This document shows positions 1 to 7,263 of a stretch of DNA of 8,226 bases, piece by piece. The stretch is from COE1 sp036310845 (GTDB taxonomy: Bacteria; Bacillota; Clostridia; Lachnospirales; Lachnospiraceae). The DNA is taken from contig JAXJRB010000248.1 in the NCBI GenBank assembly GCA_036310845.1, positions 1 through 8,226 of the forward strand. Reading direction: 5' to 3'. Below the pieces are notes generated by a model that was given only the letters and a program-made list of their open reading frames with translations, ran no database searches and had not been told where the DNA came from. A program made the translations under genes and the position numbers. The stretch's first letter is position 1; each line of letters begins with the position of its first letter.

Positions 1-41
1 ACTATATGTCTTTCAGGCTATATTTTCCTTGAACTGCTTCT

Positions 42-80
42 GATTTCTCGTCGTACACACCGTGTACGCACTGCGAAATC
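42..80. other. Hairpin with near-perfect palindrome CGTACAC-ACC-GTGTACG
   Basis: Positions 52-58 and 62-68 are perfect 7-base inverted arms around a 3-base loop. The outer arms GATTTC (42-47) and GAAATC (75-80) extend the structure after an internal loop. No T-run follows on either side, so it is not a terminator. It is the only GC-rich spot in an otherwise AT-rich intergenic region, and could be a protein-binding site or part of an RNA structure. Confidence 0.45.
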
Positions 81-266
81 ATCATTGTTCAATAAAAATA
101 TATCTCTGAAATACAAATATAAAAGATTCCGAGAGTACATTCTACACAACTAATTAACCGCTACTTTATCTTAATAAAATAAACCTATATTTCATTTTCT
201 GAATGAAACTATCTAAGGCAAAACCTCCCTTTTGTTAATATCTGTTTATAACTGTGTTATCGTTAT

Positions 267-317
267 ATTATACATTTTTTTGCGTTACCAAACCGTTACT
301 TTGCTTTTATTTGTTAC
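267..317 (-). promoter_or_regulatory. Possible leftward promoter with phased GTAAC repeats
   Basis: On the minus strand a perfect TATAAT lies at 272-267. No good -35 box sits 17 bases upstream. Instead GTAAC occurs at 284-288, 295-299 and 313-317, that is with steps of 11 and 18 bases, and one copy overlaps the expected -35 zone. This arrangement would suit a promoter activated by a response-regulator-type protein. It would drive something leftward, beyond the terminator. In such AT-rich sequence a TATAAT alone is weak evidence. Confidence 0.3.
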
Positions 318-340
318 TTTTATGTTATATTTTCTGAAAT

Positions 341-387
341 AAACAAAAAAAATTCCTGCACAGTAGCTGGTACTGGCAAGAATTTTT
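341..387 (-). terminator. Rho-independent terminator at the end of the operon
   Basis: On the minus strand, starting 25 bases after the stop of the coiled-coil gene, a stem of 12 pairs (one G-T wobble) continues after a single bulged T into five more pairs (CAGTA with TACTG) closed by the loop CCAGC. It runs straight into eight T residues and then GTTT. Length, tight loop and T-tract make it a textbook intrinsic terminator for the six-gene transcript. The A-run on the other side could also give weaker function in the opposite direction. Confidence 0.88.
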
Positions 388-412
388 CTATTTGCACTCT
401 TTTTTACCCCTA

Positions 413-3400
413 CTATTTTTCTACACTGCCGTAATCCTTAATGGAATCATATATGTATATATTATTACTATAGTTTAACATTAACTCAGTAAACACACGA
501 TCCGCTTCTTCACTGGATTGATTAATCCCCTTTTTCTCAAACCTTTCGATTGTTTCTGTATAATATTTCATAAAATCATCACGAACTGCATCAATTAATT
601 CATAAGAGTTATTTGCATTTGCCGATGTCGCCAAAAAGGTATCTATTCGGGATTTCACTTCATCATATTTATCCATAAACGCTTGATATACCTTCTGACT
701 TTGCGCTTTTAAATATTCACGATGCTTCTGATTCTGTTCTTGCTTTTCTTTTTCTTCCGACGCCATCTCTTGCAGTCCGTATTCATTATTATTTTCCTGA
801 AACGCTAAATCCGTCTGTTTCCTTTTTACAGCTTCCTGCTCTTCTAACTTATGCGTTTCATCAGCCTGCTCCTGTCTCTCTTTATTCATCTTCTCTGCGT
901 CCAGCTTTTCGATGATCTTTTCCAACAGCTTTTCCTGAACTTCTTCTGTGTTCTCCTGCTGTTCCTCCATTACGGAACTTTGTTTTTCCTTCAGTTCCTT
1001 CTCCACTTCCATTATGCTTTCAGCAATGATTAGATTTGCAGGCTTAACATGACTTTCCTTTTCCATTTGTGCAACAACCGTATTTTCCTGATACTGTATT
1101 GGTTCACTCTCAAGCATTCTATGTATCGGTTCTATAATCGCATCGGTCTGTACAAATGTACGAGTTCCTTTTTCTTGCAAGGTATTCCATGCTTGCTCTA
1201 CATTACCTGACTGTAAAAGCTTATATGCCTGCTTAGCCGGTCTTATATTCTTCCACTTTTGATTTACAAAAGAAAGCATCTGGTTTAATTCCTTACGTGA
1301 AATCTCCATGGATATCTTTATTTCCATCGGTTTATTCCCTTGTATGGCAGGTGCTTTTACCGTTACTGTTGCAATATAATCTTTTAACGAATTTTCAAAA
1401 TTTTTATGAATGTCTAAGGTTACTGACTTTTGCTGCAAATTACTGATATACATAGCAAATGCATTCATCATGGTTTGAAACTGATTTGCGTTCTGCTGAA
1501 CCATCGCAGTTTCTTCCTGTTTTAAAGACTCATAAAGATTGCGATATACTACAAGCGCCTGTTCCTGTTTGTTCTCATCCTCAAGCTCAATTGGTTTCTC
1601 TTCATTTTGAATTTCCACTGCCTCTTTTTCAATTTCCTGTTGCTTTTCAAATGCAGAAACACTTTGCTCAGCATGCTCTTCTTCCGGTTGCTTTTCTACC
1701 GGTTTTTCTGCTTTTTCTTCCAACTTTTTATTTGCATCAAGATACTCTTTCTTTAGCAACTCTCTCTTTTCAAACAATACAACCTGAGCTGCGATTAAAT
1801 TTTTGATTTCATCTCCTATTCCTGCTGCCAAATCATTTGTCATTTTTGACAATTTCTGATAAATCACATCATATTGTGTTGCTGCCACATCAAGAGCTTC
1901 CCCGTCTTTCAACTCTGTTTTAAAAAGAGCTCCCATTTCATTCATAGATAAGTCACCTATCGTTTTATCCTTTCGTTGCTCTTTTTCAAACAGCTTCTCC
2001 AACTGTTTTGCATTTTTGCTAATTACCGTAAGATTATCGTTCATCCATTCCTTTACGATTCTTGGACGTATCTGCGCAATTTTACGCTCTACCTGTAACT
2101 GATATACTTCATTTCTTTGAAATTGTTTATGTCTTATACTGTATCCTTTTACTGGTATTTTTTCTTGTAATTCTTTTGCTTTTTTTTCACTATCACCTAT
2201 TTTATAAGAATATAAGGCTATCTGACGATCATTTTCCATTACCAGACTTTCGCTCTTTCTTTTCTGCATATCGTCATTAAAATCTTTCTTCTTAGCTGCC
2301 TCCTCTTTTTCCAATTTATTCTTTTCATGAAATTCATGATATAACTTAATCTCTGCATCAGACTCCAGCTGCTGTTTATATAACTGCATTTCATCTATTT
2401 CATTTTCTTCACGCTCATAAAGCTCTGTTTTTTCCAAAAACAATTGGATTCTAAGCATTTTAGCAGCTTCTCTTAATGTTCTCATCTCCTGCTCTTCTGC
2501 TATTGTGCTATTCTTTCTTACATATCCTTTCGTTTCCTTAATATATTGATCAACATTTCTAATTGCCTGATTAATCTCTCTTATTTTCTTTGTTAATGAC
2601 GTATCACCGTTTCTGATTAATTCCAAACATGCCTCTGCACTCGCAATTGCCTTATCTAATACAGCACTTTTTCTTTTCTCTGCTGTTTTCTTTTCTTTTG
2701 TTTCTTCCAAATATCTTTCTAACGCTTCACCGGCTACCGCTCTTCGGAATCCAGGAACAACCTGATCGCCCTCCTGCTCTACGATATTCTCAATTTGTTT
2801 TTTCTTTATCTGTATTGGGAGTTCCTCTTTCAACTGTTCTTTTTGACTAGCTTCTTCTTTCTTTTCTAACGCAAAATAATCTTCCTTTATATAATCATTC
2901 AGGTTGATTTTTTGACTAATCTCATACGGTTCCTTTGTTTTTTCATCCAGTTTTATATAGTCTTCCAGAATATACTGCTTCAGATTCACATTTTGCTCAT
3001 GTTGCTTATCCTTTTGTTCTTCTATTGCCTGTAATTCTTCCTCGTCTTCCTCATCTTCCATGCTTTTAAAGTTCAAAAAAGGATTCTTTTGGAGCTTTTG
3101 CTGTATCTCTTTGTGCTTACTATCTTCTTTTACAAAAACAGACCGTTCTTCACTCTCAAATTCTTCTTCGTACTCTTCTTCATCCTCTTCTTCCATGTCT
3201 TCCATTACCTTATTTCCAACCATCAAGAAAGGATTCTGCTGTAGCATGTTCCTTATCTGTTCCTTTGAATCTTTTTGCATATCTTCCTGTCTGTTTACCT
3301 GAATTGCAGCATTACTAAACACACTTTTGGTTTTATTCAAATCATCTGTTAACATGCGCTCTTTATAAAGCTCTGTTCCTGCCAAACTCTTGATATCCAT
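413..3400 (-). CDS. Large charged coiled-coil protein of the injection-system operon, function unknown
   Basis: I do not recognise this 995-residue protein as a named family. It has no signal peptide and no transmembrane segment. Residues 1-200 look disordered and very acidic, with runs such as EEEDEEEYEEE near 70-80. They hold two duplicated motifs: LQ-x-NPFL followed by ME-x-n-EDEEE at about 46-76 and 97-122, and NL-x-x-Y-I-x-EDY at 139-154 and 166-181. Residues 230-560 and 780-900 are Lys/Glu/Gln-rich helices likely to form coiled coils. Residues 615-770 are less charged, with beta-like stretches (DYIATVTVKAPAI, MEIKISMEI), and may be one globular domain. The C-terminal 100 residues are helical and end in a Tyr/Asn-rich tail. 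It is the last gene before the terminator and has a strong ribosome binding site. It could be cargo, a scaffold or an elongated structural part. Homology to tape-measure proteins is not evident. Confidence 0.75.
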   Translation of the reverse strand: MDIKSLAGTELYKERMLTDDLNKTKSVFSNAAIQVNRQEDMQKDSKEQIRNMLQQNPFLMVGNKVMEDMEEEDEEEYEEEFESEERSVFVKEDSKHKEIQQKLQKNPFLNFKSMEDEEDEEELQAIEEQKDKQHEQNVNLKQYILEDYIKLDEKTKEPYEISQKINLNDYIKEDYFALEKKEEASQKEQLKEELPIQIKKKQIENIVEQEGDQVVPGFRRAVAGEALERYLEETKEKKTAEKRKSAVLDKAIASAEACLELIRNGDTSLTKKIREINQAIRNVDQYIKETKGYVRKNSTIAEEQEMRTLREAAKMLRIQLFLEKTELYEREENEIDEMQLYKQQLESDAEIKLYHEFHEKNKLEKEEAAKKKDFNDDMQKRKSESLVMENDRQIALYSYKIGDSEKKAKELQEKIPVKGYSIRHKQFQRNEVYQLQVERKIAQIRPRIVKEWMNDNLTVISKNAKQLEKLFEKEQRKDKTIGDLSMNEMGALFKTELKDGEALDVAATQYDVIYQKLSKMTNDLAAGIGDEIKNLIAAQVVLFEKRELLKKEYLDANKKLEEKAEKPVEKQPEEEHAEQSVSAFEKQQEIEKEAVEIQNEEKPIELEDENKQEQALVVYRNLYESLKQEETAMVQQNANQFQTMMNAFAMYISNLQQKSVTLDIHKNFENSLKDYIATVTVKAPAIQGNKPMEIKISMEISRKELNQMLSFVNQKWKNIRPAKQAYKLLQSGNVEQAWNTLQEKGTRTFVQTDAIIEPIHRMLESEPIQYQENTVVAQMEKESHVKPANLIIAESIMEVEKELKEKQSSVMEEQQENTEEVQEKLLEKIIEKLDAEKMNKERQEQADETHKLEEQEAVKRKQTDLAFQENNNEYGLQEMASEEKEKQEQNQKHREYLKAQSQKVYQAFMDKYDEVKSRIDTFLATSANANNSYELIDAVRDDFMKYYTETIERFEKKGINQSSEEADRVFTELMLNYSNNIYIYDSIKDYGSVEK
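2858..2986 (-). repeat. Duplicated NL..Y..EDY motif in the coiled-coil protein
   Basis: Residues 139-154 (NLKQYILEDYIKLDEK) and 166-181 (NLNDYIKEDYFALEKK) form a second direct repeat with a 27-residue period, just after the NPFL pair. The conserved positions are N-L, Y-I, E-D-Y, L and the final E/K. Short repeated linear motifs in a disordered tail suggest multiple docking sites for one partner; this is inference. Confidence 0.65.
3035..3265 (-). repeat. Duplicated NPFL/acidic motif in the N-terminus of the coiled-coil protein
   Basis: Two copies of a segment with a short amphipathic helix, Q-x-NPFL, then ME and a Glu/Asp run, occupy residues about 46-76 (3173-3265) and 97-122 (3035-3112). 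The NPFL cores are 50 residues apart. At the DNA level the 21 bases around each core differ at only about four positions, so this is a real internal duplication and not just similar composition. Confidence 0.7.
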
Positions 3401-3408
3401 ATAGAATC

Positions 3409-3414
3409 CCTCCT
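3409..3414 (-). promoter_or_regulatory. Strong ribosome binding site of the 995-residue coiled-coil gene
   Basis: The minus strand reads AGGAGG, a full Shine-Dalgarno match, eight bases before the ATG at 3400 and inside the 26-base gap after the GNAT stop. It is the best ribosome binding site in the window and fixes the start. It suggests that this last gene is translated well on its own, without depending on coupling. Confidence 0.8.
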
Positions 3415-3426
3415 ACTACCTGTTAG

Positions 3427-4260
3427 CTACAGCACCTTGATATAATCCCACAAATCCATAGACTTAGAATAATTCGGAAAAAAATAACAAAATAATTCAA
3501 AATAATGTTCATCTGTCAAAGATACAATCAGTTCTTTTTTCTCATCAAACTGTTGCAAAGTTTGTACTGCAGCACAGATCAAAAATAGTACTGCATATTT
3601 TCCTGCTTTTACATCATCTACTACCAAATACTTTATGATGACTTCCGTTTCCTTATTTTCAATTAAAATACATCCGATATATTCCCCTGTATCTCCGCAA
3701 TAAAAGTAACTCAAGTCGCAATCAAACGTAATTAATGATAAATCTACTCCTTTTTGAAGCATTTTTCTCCTGAACGAAATATATTTTTTTTCATTTTTTC
3801 CATGTATTTGTTCTATTCGGTTGGTCGCTTTGCACGCCTTTGCAACCGTACCAATTGTTGCACTATCATACAAATCCGCAATGTGATATTTCAAAACAAC
3901 AGCTTGTTCCTGTAATGGTTTAAATCCCAATCCCAATAGTAAATGATATATTTCTGTTCCTTCATCTGCCTGCTCCATGAGTCGTGCCAAAACATAACGG
4001 AAACCGCTTATTCGCAACTTTTGTTCAGCATACTCCATCAAGCCGGTAGCTACATATTGTTCACGCCACCCGTCAGCTACAAATATGTAATTAAGAAGCA
4101 TATGCTCTGCCGATACCTCCCAGGGAGTAAAGACAGCATATCCAATGAGTTCATTCTGGGCAATAACACCTATCGCCACAGAGCTTTCCTTTCGCATATA
4201 CTGTCTCCACGGTGCAGACTCTGTATTCTCCAATACGAGATATTTCACCTTAGTCATCAT
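3427..4260 (-). CDS. Tandem GNAT-fold acetyltransferase-like protein, possibly degenerate
   Basis: This protein of about 277 residues seems to hold two GNAT-like units. The N-terminal one (about 1-128) shows the usual order: strand pair IGVIAQNELIGYAVF, beta-4 LLNYIFVADGWR, a following helix, and the late L-GLGFKPL element. The C-terminal unit (about 130-278) shows a weaker repeat of the pattern (YIGCILIENKE, then IIKYLVVDD). The acetyl-CoA pyrophosphate loop, usually R/Q-x-x-G-x-G/A, reads R-E-Q-Y-V-A-T-G here, so cofactor binding is doubtful in the first unit and not visible in the second. The gene overlaps the end of the ATPase gene: GTG at 4263, ATG at 4260 and ATG at 4257 are all in frame, and I chose 4260. 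Overlap means tight coupling with the ATPase. It could modify a component or cargo, or act as a binding module; neither is proven. Confidence 0.6.
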   Translation of the reverse strand: MMTKVKYLVLENTESAPWRQYMRKESSVAIGVIAQNELIGYAVFTPWEVSAEHMLLNYIFVADGWREQYVATGLMEYAEQKLRISGFRYVLARLMEQADEGTEIYHLLLGLGFKPLQEQAVVLKYHIADLYDSATIGTVAKACKATNRIEQIHGKNEKKYISFRRKMLQKGVDLSLITFDCDLSYFYCGDTGEYIGCILIENKETEVIIKYLVVDDVKAGKYAVLFLICAAVQTLQQFDEKKELIVSLTDEHYFELFCYFFPNYSKSMDLWDYIKVL

Positions 4261-6574
4261 CACTTTCTTTTCTCAATCCGACCATATGCGCATATGGCTC
4301 AAAATCTGCTCTTGTAAATACTTTTCCGGTTTTCACAAATTCATATTTAATTGCTTGCAAATAATGCTTCATCCCTACTTTTTTTCCGTCACCATCTGCT
4401 GCCGCCAAAAATGCAGCATTCAGGATACAGTTTTTAATGTTACCTCCTACAAACTCAAAACGCTCTGCCAGAAAACGTATATCCACATCGTCATCTAGTG
4501 GAGTACCTTTTGGTATCGTTGTTCGCCATAACATCTCTCTTGTATCCGGATCCGGGAACTGAAATTCTACGATATATTTCATACGTCTAAAAAACGCAGG
4601 ATCAATATTATGTTTATAATTTGTTGCAAGCACCGACACTCCATCATAAGCTTCTACTTCCTGAAGCAAAAGTGCTGTTTTATTATTATTGGACGCCTGA
4701 TTACTACCACCATCATCCGAACGCTTTGCAAACAACGTATCACATTCATCAAAAAAGAGGACAACATTACACTTCTTCGCTTCTCGGAATATCATGGAAA
4801 TAGATTTTTCTGTTTCACCTACATACTTATCAATAACCTTTGATAAATCCACTCGATACAATTCCAGATTTAACTCATGAGCGATAACCTGAGCACACAT
4901 AGACTTACCTGTACCTGGTGCACCAAATAACAGCACAGACAGTCCTCGTCCGTACGGATATTTTTTGGTATAGTCCCAGTTCTCATATACCTGCTTTTTA
5001 AAATTCATCTGATCTATAGCATGCTGAAGTGTTTCACGCTGGGTCGCATTCATAACAATATCATCAAATCCAAAATTAGCTTTAACTTTTGTTGCTTTTT
5101 GTGTCAGTTCTGAGCTCATCTGATTATTGCATCCCTCAAAAAGCTTGGCTCTGGATATCTGTATCTCATGATTCATAATCGCAAAGCTCTTGGCCTGATA
5201 TAATGCAGCACTTATTTTTCCGGGCGTAAACAAAAACTTTGTTGCCATTTCCAATAAGTCTACATCCGAAGCCAACGAATAACCCTTAGAGAAATATTTC
5301 CAACAGTTTTCTCGTTCCTGGGTATTAGGTGTCATAAGCTCAAGCTCGGTAAAATCCTTATCCGTCACACTTTTTAACGGCAGTTTATCCCTACTCATTA
5401 AAAACACCAGAATATTATGCTCTCTAAGCTTTGTAATTGCCAAGTCCATGTAGCCCAGATACTTATCTTTCTCATCTTCTCTATAATTCAATTCATTAAG
5501 ACAGCATGAAGAATCTGTGAATATACATTCTCTGGTAACAGCCCACAGAGCTTTTTCTACAAAATTATAATCATAGGCAAATAATTTCTTACAGTTCATA
5601 ACAATGGCATTTAACTGATTCTTTTGGCAAAAATGTTTGATAAAAAATCTTCTGCCACTTCCTTCATCTCCATACCAACTGAAAATTCTTGTGTTTTGCT
5701 GATACGAAATTTCCATTGCTTCCAACTGGACCTCATTTGCCATAATAGGATCTAATTCATTCCCATCTGTTAACATGCTGAAAAAACGACTATAGTTCTC
5801 GTCCAAACGCATTGGTTCTTTGCCAAACAAATAATCAATCAAACGCTTATCAGGAGCCAGCAGCGTAGAAAATGGCATATTAGCATTCACACGCAAATCC
5901 ATAATGGGAAGTAATTTCTCAAGACAAACTGACATTTCACTGTAGGCCGTTGTAATAGAATAATCCTCACCAAAATACATACGTCCCACGGATTCTACTG
6001 TTGGCGCTACCAAACTTCCATTTTCATTCACTACCTGAAAAACAGCTGCATAGCTGGTCTGTGTAGATGATAAAATAGCTGCAGCAAGAGCGAATATTGT
6101 AAAGTGCCCAAGCTCCAGCTTCCTACAAAGTTCATAAAATGGTATGTTTATCTTGCTTGTATCTGTAACAGCTAATCTGGCATCAATAAACGCAAACATT
6201 TTTTCCACCGTGAGCTTTTCTTCCTTATCATCCGTCCGCTCTTCCTCTTCCAATTCATCTTCACCGGTTCCAAAATGTTCTAAAATACCCTTTAATTCAT
6301 CATCAAAAACATCCAGCAGTTCCTCGAAATTATCGTCTTTAGCCTCACCATAAAAAAACTTTTGAATACTGTCACTACACAAATCATGTGCAATTTCAAT
6401 ATCCGGATACATAACATTTTTATAATTCCCTTGCCCTGCATCATACTTTTTCATGAGGCCTTCAATATAATCGGAAAGTCTATAATTTACACAGGCAAAG
6501 ATATAACTCATATATTCGTCATAACTTTTAAAAGGTTTTGACATAAGCTCTGTACTAAATCGTTTTTCCTGCAT
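4250..6574 (-). CDS. Two-domain AAA+ ATPase of a contractile injection system (Afp15-like)
   Basis: This 774-residue protein has an N-terminal helical region (1-130) with an acidic linker near 104-118. A degenerate ATPase domain follows: GDEGSGRR at 302-309 replaces the Walker lysine with Arg308, and the matching strand ILVFLMSRD near 388-396 lacks the acidic Walker B pair. The C-terminal AAA+ domain is intact: Walker A GAPGTGKS 551-558, Walker B VLFFDE 605-610, sensor-1 Asn652 in ATNYKHNID, and two arginines, R663 and R664, at the arginine-finger position. KYVGE at 583-587 matches pore loop 1 of threading AAA proteins such as katanin or Vps4. A dead first site plus a live second site is the layout I know from the ATPases encoded in extracellular injection systems (Afp15 in the antifeeding prophage). 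Their exact job is unsettled; assembly, cargo loading and disassembly are all possible. The gene's end overlaps the GNAT gene. Confidence 0.88.
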   Translation of the reverse strand: MQEKRFSTELMSKPFKSYDEYMSYIFACVNYRLSDYIEGLMKKYDAGQGNYKNVMYPDIEIAHDLCSDSIQKFFYGEAKDDNFEELLDVFDDELKGILEHFGTGEDELEEEERTDDKEEKLTVEKMFAFIDARLAVTDTSKINIPFYELCRKLELGHFTIFALAAAILSSTQTSYAAVFQVVNENGSLVAPTVESVGRMYFGEDYSITTAYSEMSVCLEKLLPIMDLRVNANMPFSTLLAPDKRLIDYLFGKEPMRLDENYSRFFSMLTDGNELDPIMANEVQLEAMEISYQQNTRIFSWYGDEGSGRRFFIKHFCQKNQLNAIVMNCKKLFAYDYNFVEKALWAVTRECIFTDSSCCLNELNYREDEKDKYLGYMDLAITKLREHNILVFLMSRDKLPLKSVTDKDFTELELMTPNTQERENCWKYFSKGYSLASDVDLLEMATKFLFTPGKISAALYQAKSFAIMNHEIQISRAKLFEGCNNQMSSELTQKATKVKANFGFDDIVMNATQRETLQHAIDQMNFKKQVYENWDYTKKYPYGRGLSVLLFGAPGTGKSMCAQVIAHELNLELYRVDLSKVIDKYVGETEKSISMIFREAKKCNVVLFFDECDTLFAKRSDDGGSNQASNNNKTALLLQEVEAYDGVSVLATNYKHNIDPAFFRRMKYIVEFQFPDPDTREMLWRTTIPKGTPLDDDVDIRFLAERFEFVGGNIKNCILNAAFLAAADGDGKKVGMKHYLQAIKYEFVKTGKVFTRADFEPYAHMVGLRKESDDD

Positions 6575-6585
6575 GTTCTATCCGT

Positions 6586-6590
6586 CTCCC
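6586..6590 (-). promoter_or_regulatory. Ribosome binding site of the AAA+ ATPase gene
   Basis: The minus strand reads AAAGGGAGACGG in the 22-base gap before the ATG at 6574. The GGGAG core is 11 bases from the ATG, slightly long but usable. The next in-frame ATG (codon 11) has no such sequence before it, which favours the first start. Confidence 0.5.
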
Positions 6591-6596
6591 TTTCTT

Positions 6597-7259
6597 TTAC
6601 ACAATGATTTCTTTACTGTTTTTCAATTCAAATACTCTTCCCTGTGCTCCTTCCAAGATATTCTTATCATGTGTGGCTATAATCATGGTGATACCAAGCT
6701 TCTCATGAATCTTCAATAACAACTGCATAACCATTTTTGAATTATATGGATCCAGATTTCCTGTCGGTTCGTCTGCTAATATCAGCATTGGATTCCCTAC
6801 AAGTGCTCTTGCAATCGCTACACGTTGACACTCTCCCCCGGATAGCTGTCTTGGAAAACGTTCATAGCAGTCTTCAATCCCTACCATTCTAAGTGCTCTT
6901 GCAACCTGAAGCGAAAGCTGCTTATCCGCAATACCTGCAACATATCTGGTCAATGCCACATTCTGAAACACATTAATATCTTCTATCAATTTATAATCCT
7001 GAAAGATAAAACCGATATTTCTTCGATAAAGTGGCATTGATTTCTTATCCATCTGAGCAAGATTCTTTCCGTTTACATATACTTCCCCTTCATCTGCCTT
7101 TATCTCACCCAACAGCAACCTCAACATGGTTGTTTTTCCACAGCCACTATTCCCTTTCAAAAAACATAACTCTCCGGGTTTCATATAAAAATCAACCTTC
7201 TGCAAAGCTATGGTATTTGTATCCTGAAATCTTTTTGTTACCCCTTCAAATCTAATCAT
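6597..7259 (-). CDS. FtsE-like ABC transporter ATP-binding protein
   Basis: This complete 220-residue ABC nucleotide-binding domain has every catalytic motif: Walker A GNSGCGKT at 36-43, Q-loop Gln87 in FIFQD, signature LSGGE at 139-143, Walker B LILADE at 159-164, D-loop NLDP at 168-171 and H-loop His197. The opening MIRFEGVTKRF, the stretch around RRNIGFIFQD and ADEPTGNLD closely resemble FtsE; the related LolD and MacB-type ATPases are less close. FtsE normally pairs with the membrane protein FtsX to control peptidoglycan hydrolysis at the division site. No FtsX or other membrane protein is in this window, and the next gene is the AAA+ ATPase. The start is four bases after the STAS stop with only a weak GAG-type ribosome binding site, so translational coupling is likely. 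It may be recruited to an envelope step of the injection system. That is inference, and I give no symbol because it may not be the housekeeping ftsE. Confidence 0.85.
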   Translation of the reverse strand: MIRFEGVTKRFQDTNTIALQKVDFYMKPGELCFLKGNSGCGKTTMLRLLLGEIKADEGEVYVNGKNLAQMDKKSMPLYRRNIGFIFQDYKLIEDINVFQNVALTRYVAGIADKQLSLQVARALRMVGIEDCYERFPRQLSGGECQRVAIARALVGNPMLILADEPTGNLDPYNSKMVMQLLLKIHEKLGITMIIATHDKNILEGAQGRVFELKNSKEIIV

Positions 7260-7263
7260 CTCT

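Larger units (their letters stand above)
1..340. other. AT-rich intergenic region left of the operon, no convincing gene
   Basis: Beyond the terminator I find no gene of normal length on either strand. The region holds the hairpin at 42-80, an AT-rich inverted repeat at 190-208 (TTTCATT/AATGAAA), a ribosome-binding-site-like AGGGAGG at 224-230 on the minus strand with no usable start after it, and the possible leftward promoter at 267-317. A 27-codon minus-strand frame at 2-85 lacks a ribosome binding site. No tRNA or rRNA is seen. Confidence 0.6.

Noticed and set aside
42..80. Hairpin as an intrinsic terminator
   Set aside because: No T-run follows the stem on either strand.
214..230. AGGGAGG ribosome binding site on the minus strand as the start of a gene
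   Set aside because: The only start at suitable spacing is a TTG followed at once by TAG. The first ATG further on opens just nine codons.
851..1806. Plus-strand open frames inside the coiled-coil gene
   Set aside because: They are rich in Phe, Leu, Ser and His as expected from the reverse of Glu/Lys/Gln codons, match no protein I recognise, and lie wholly within a clear gene on the other strand.
3060..3302. Plus-strand Ser-rich frame opposite the acidic N-terminus
   Set aside because: The serine run is the antisense reading of the Glu/Asp codons of the coiled-coil protein; there is no independent coding signal.
413..3400. Coiled-coil protein as a phage tape-measure protein
   Set aside because: It lacks visible hydrophobic membrane segments and regular long repeats, and lies last in the operon, away from tail genes. 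Kept only as a possibility.
3943..4843. Plus-strand frames across the GNAT-ATPase junction
   Set aside because: These are antisense to conserved ATPase motifs and have unlikely Cys/Phe/Ile-rich composition.
6597..7259. FtsE-like gene as part of an ordinary ABC transporter
   Set aside because: No permease or binding protein gene is adjacent within the window; the sequence is nearest the FtsE type.
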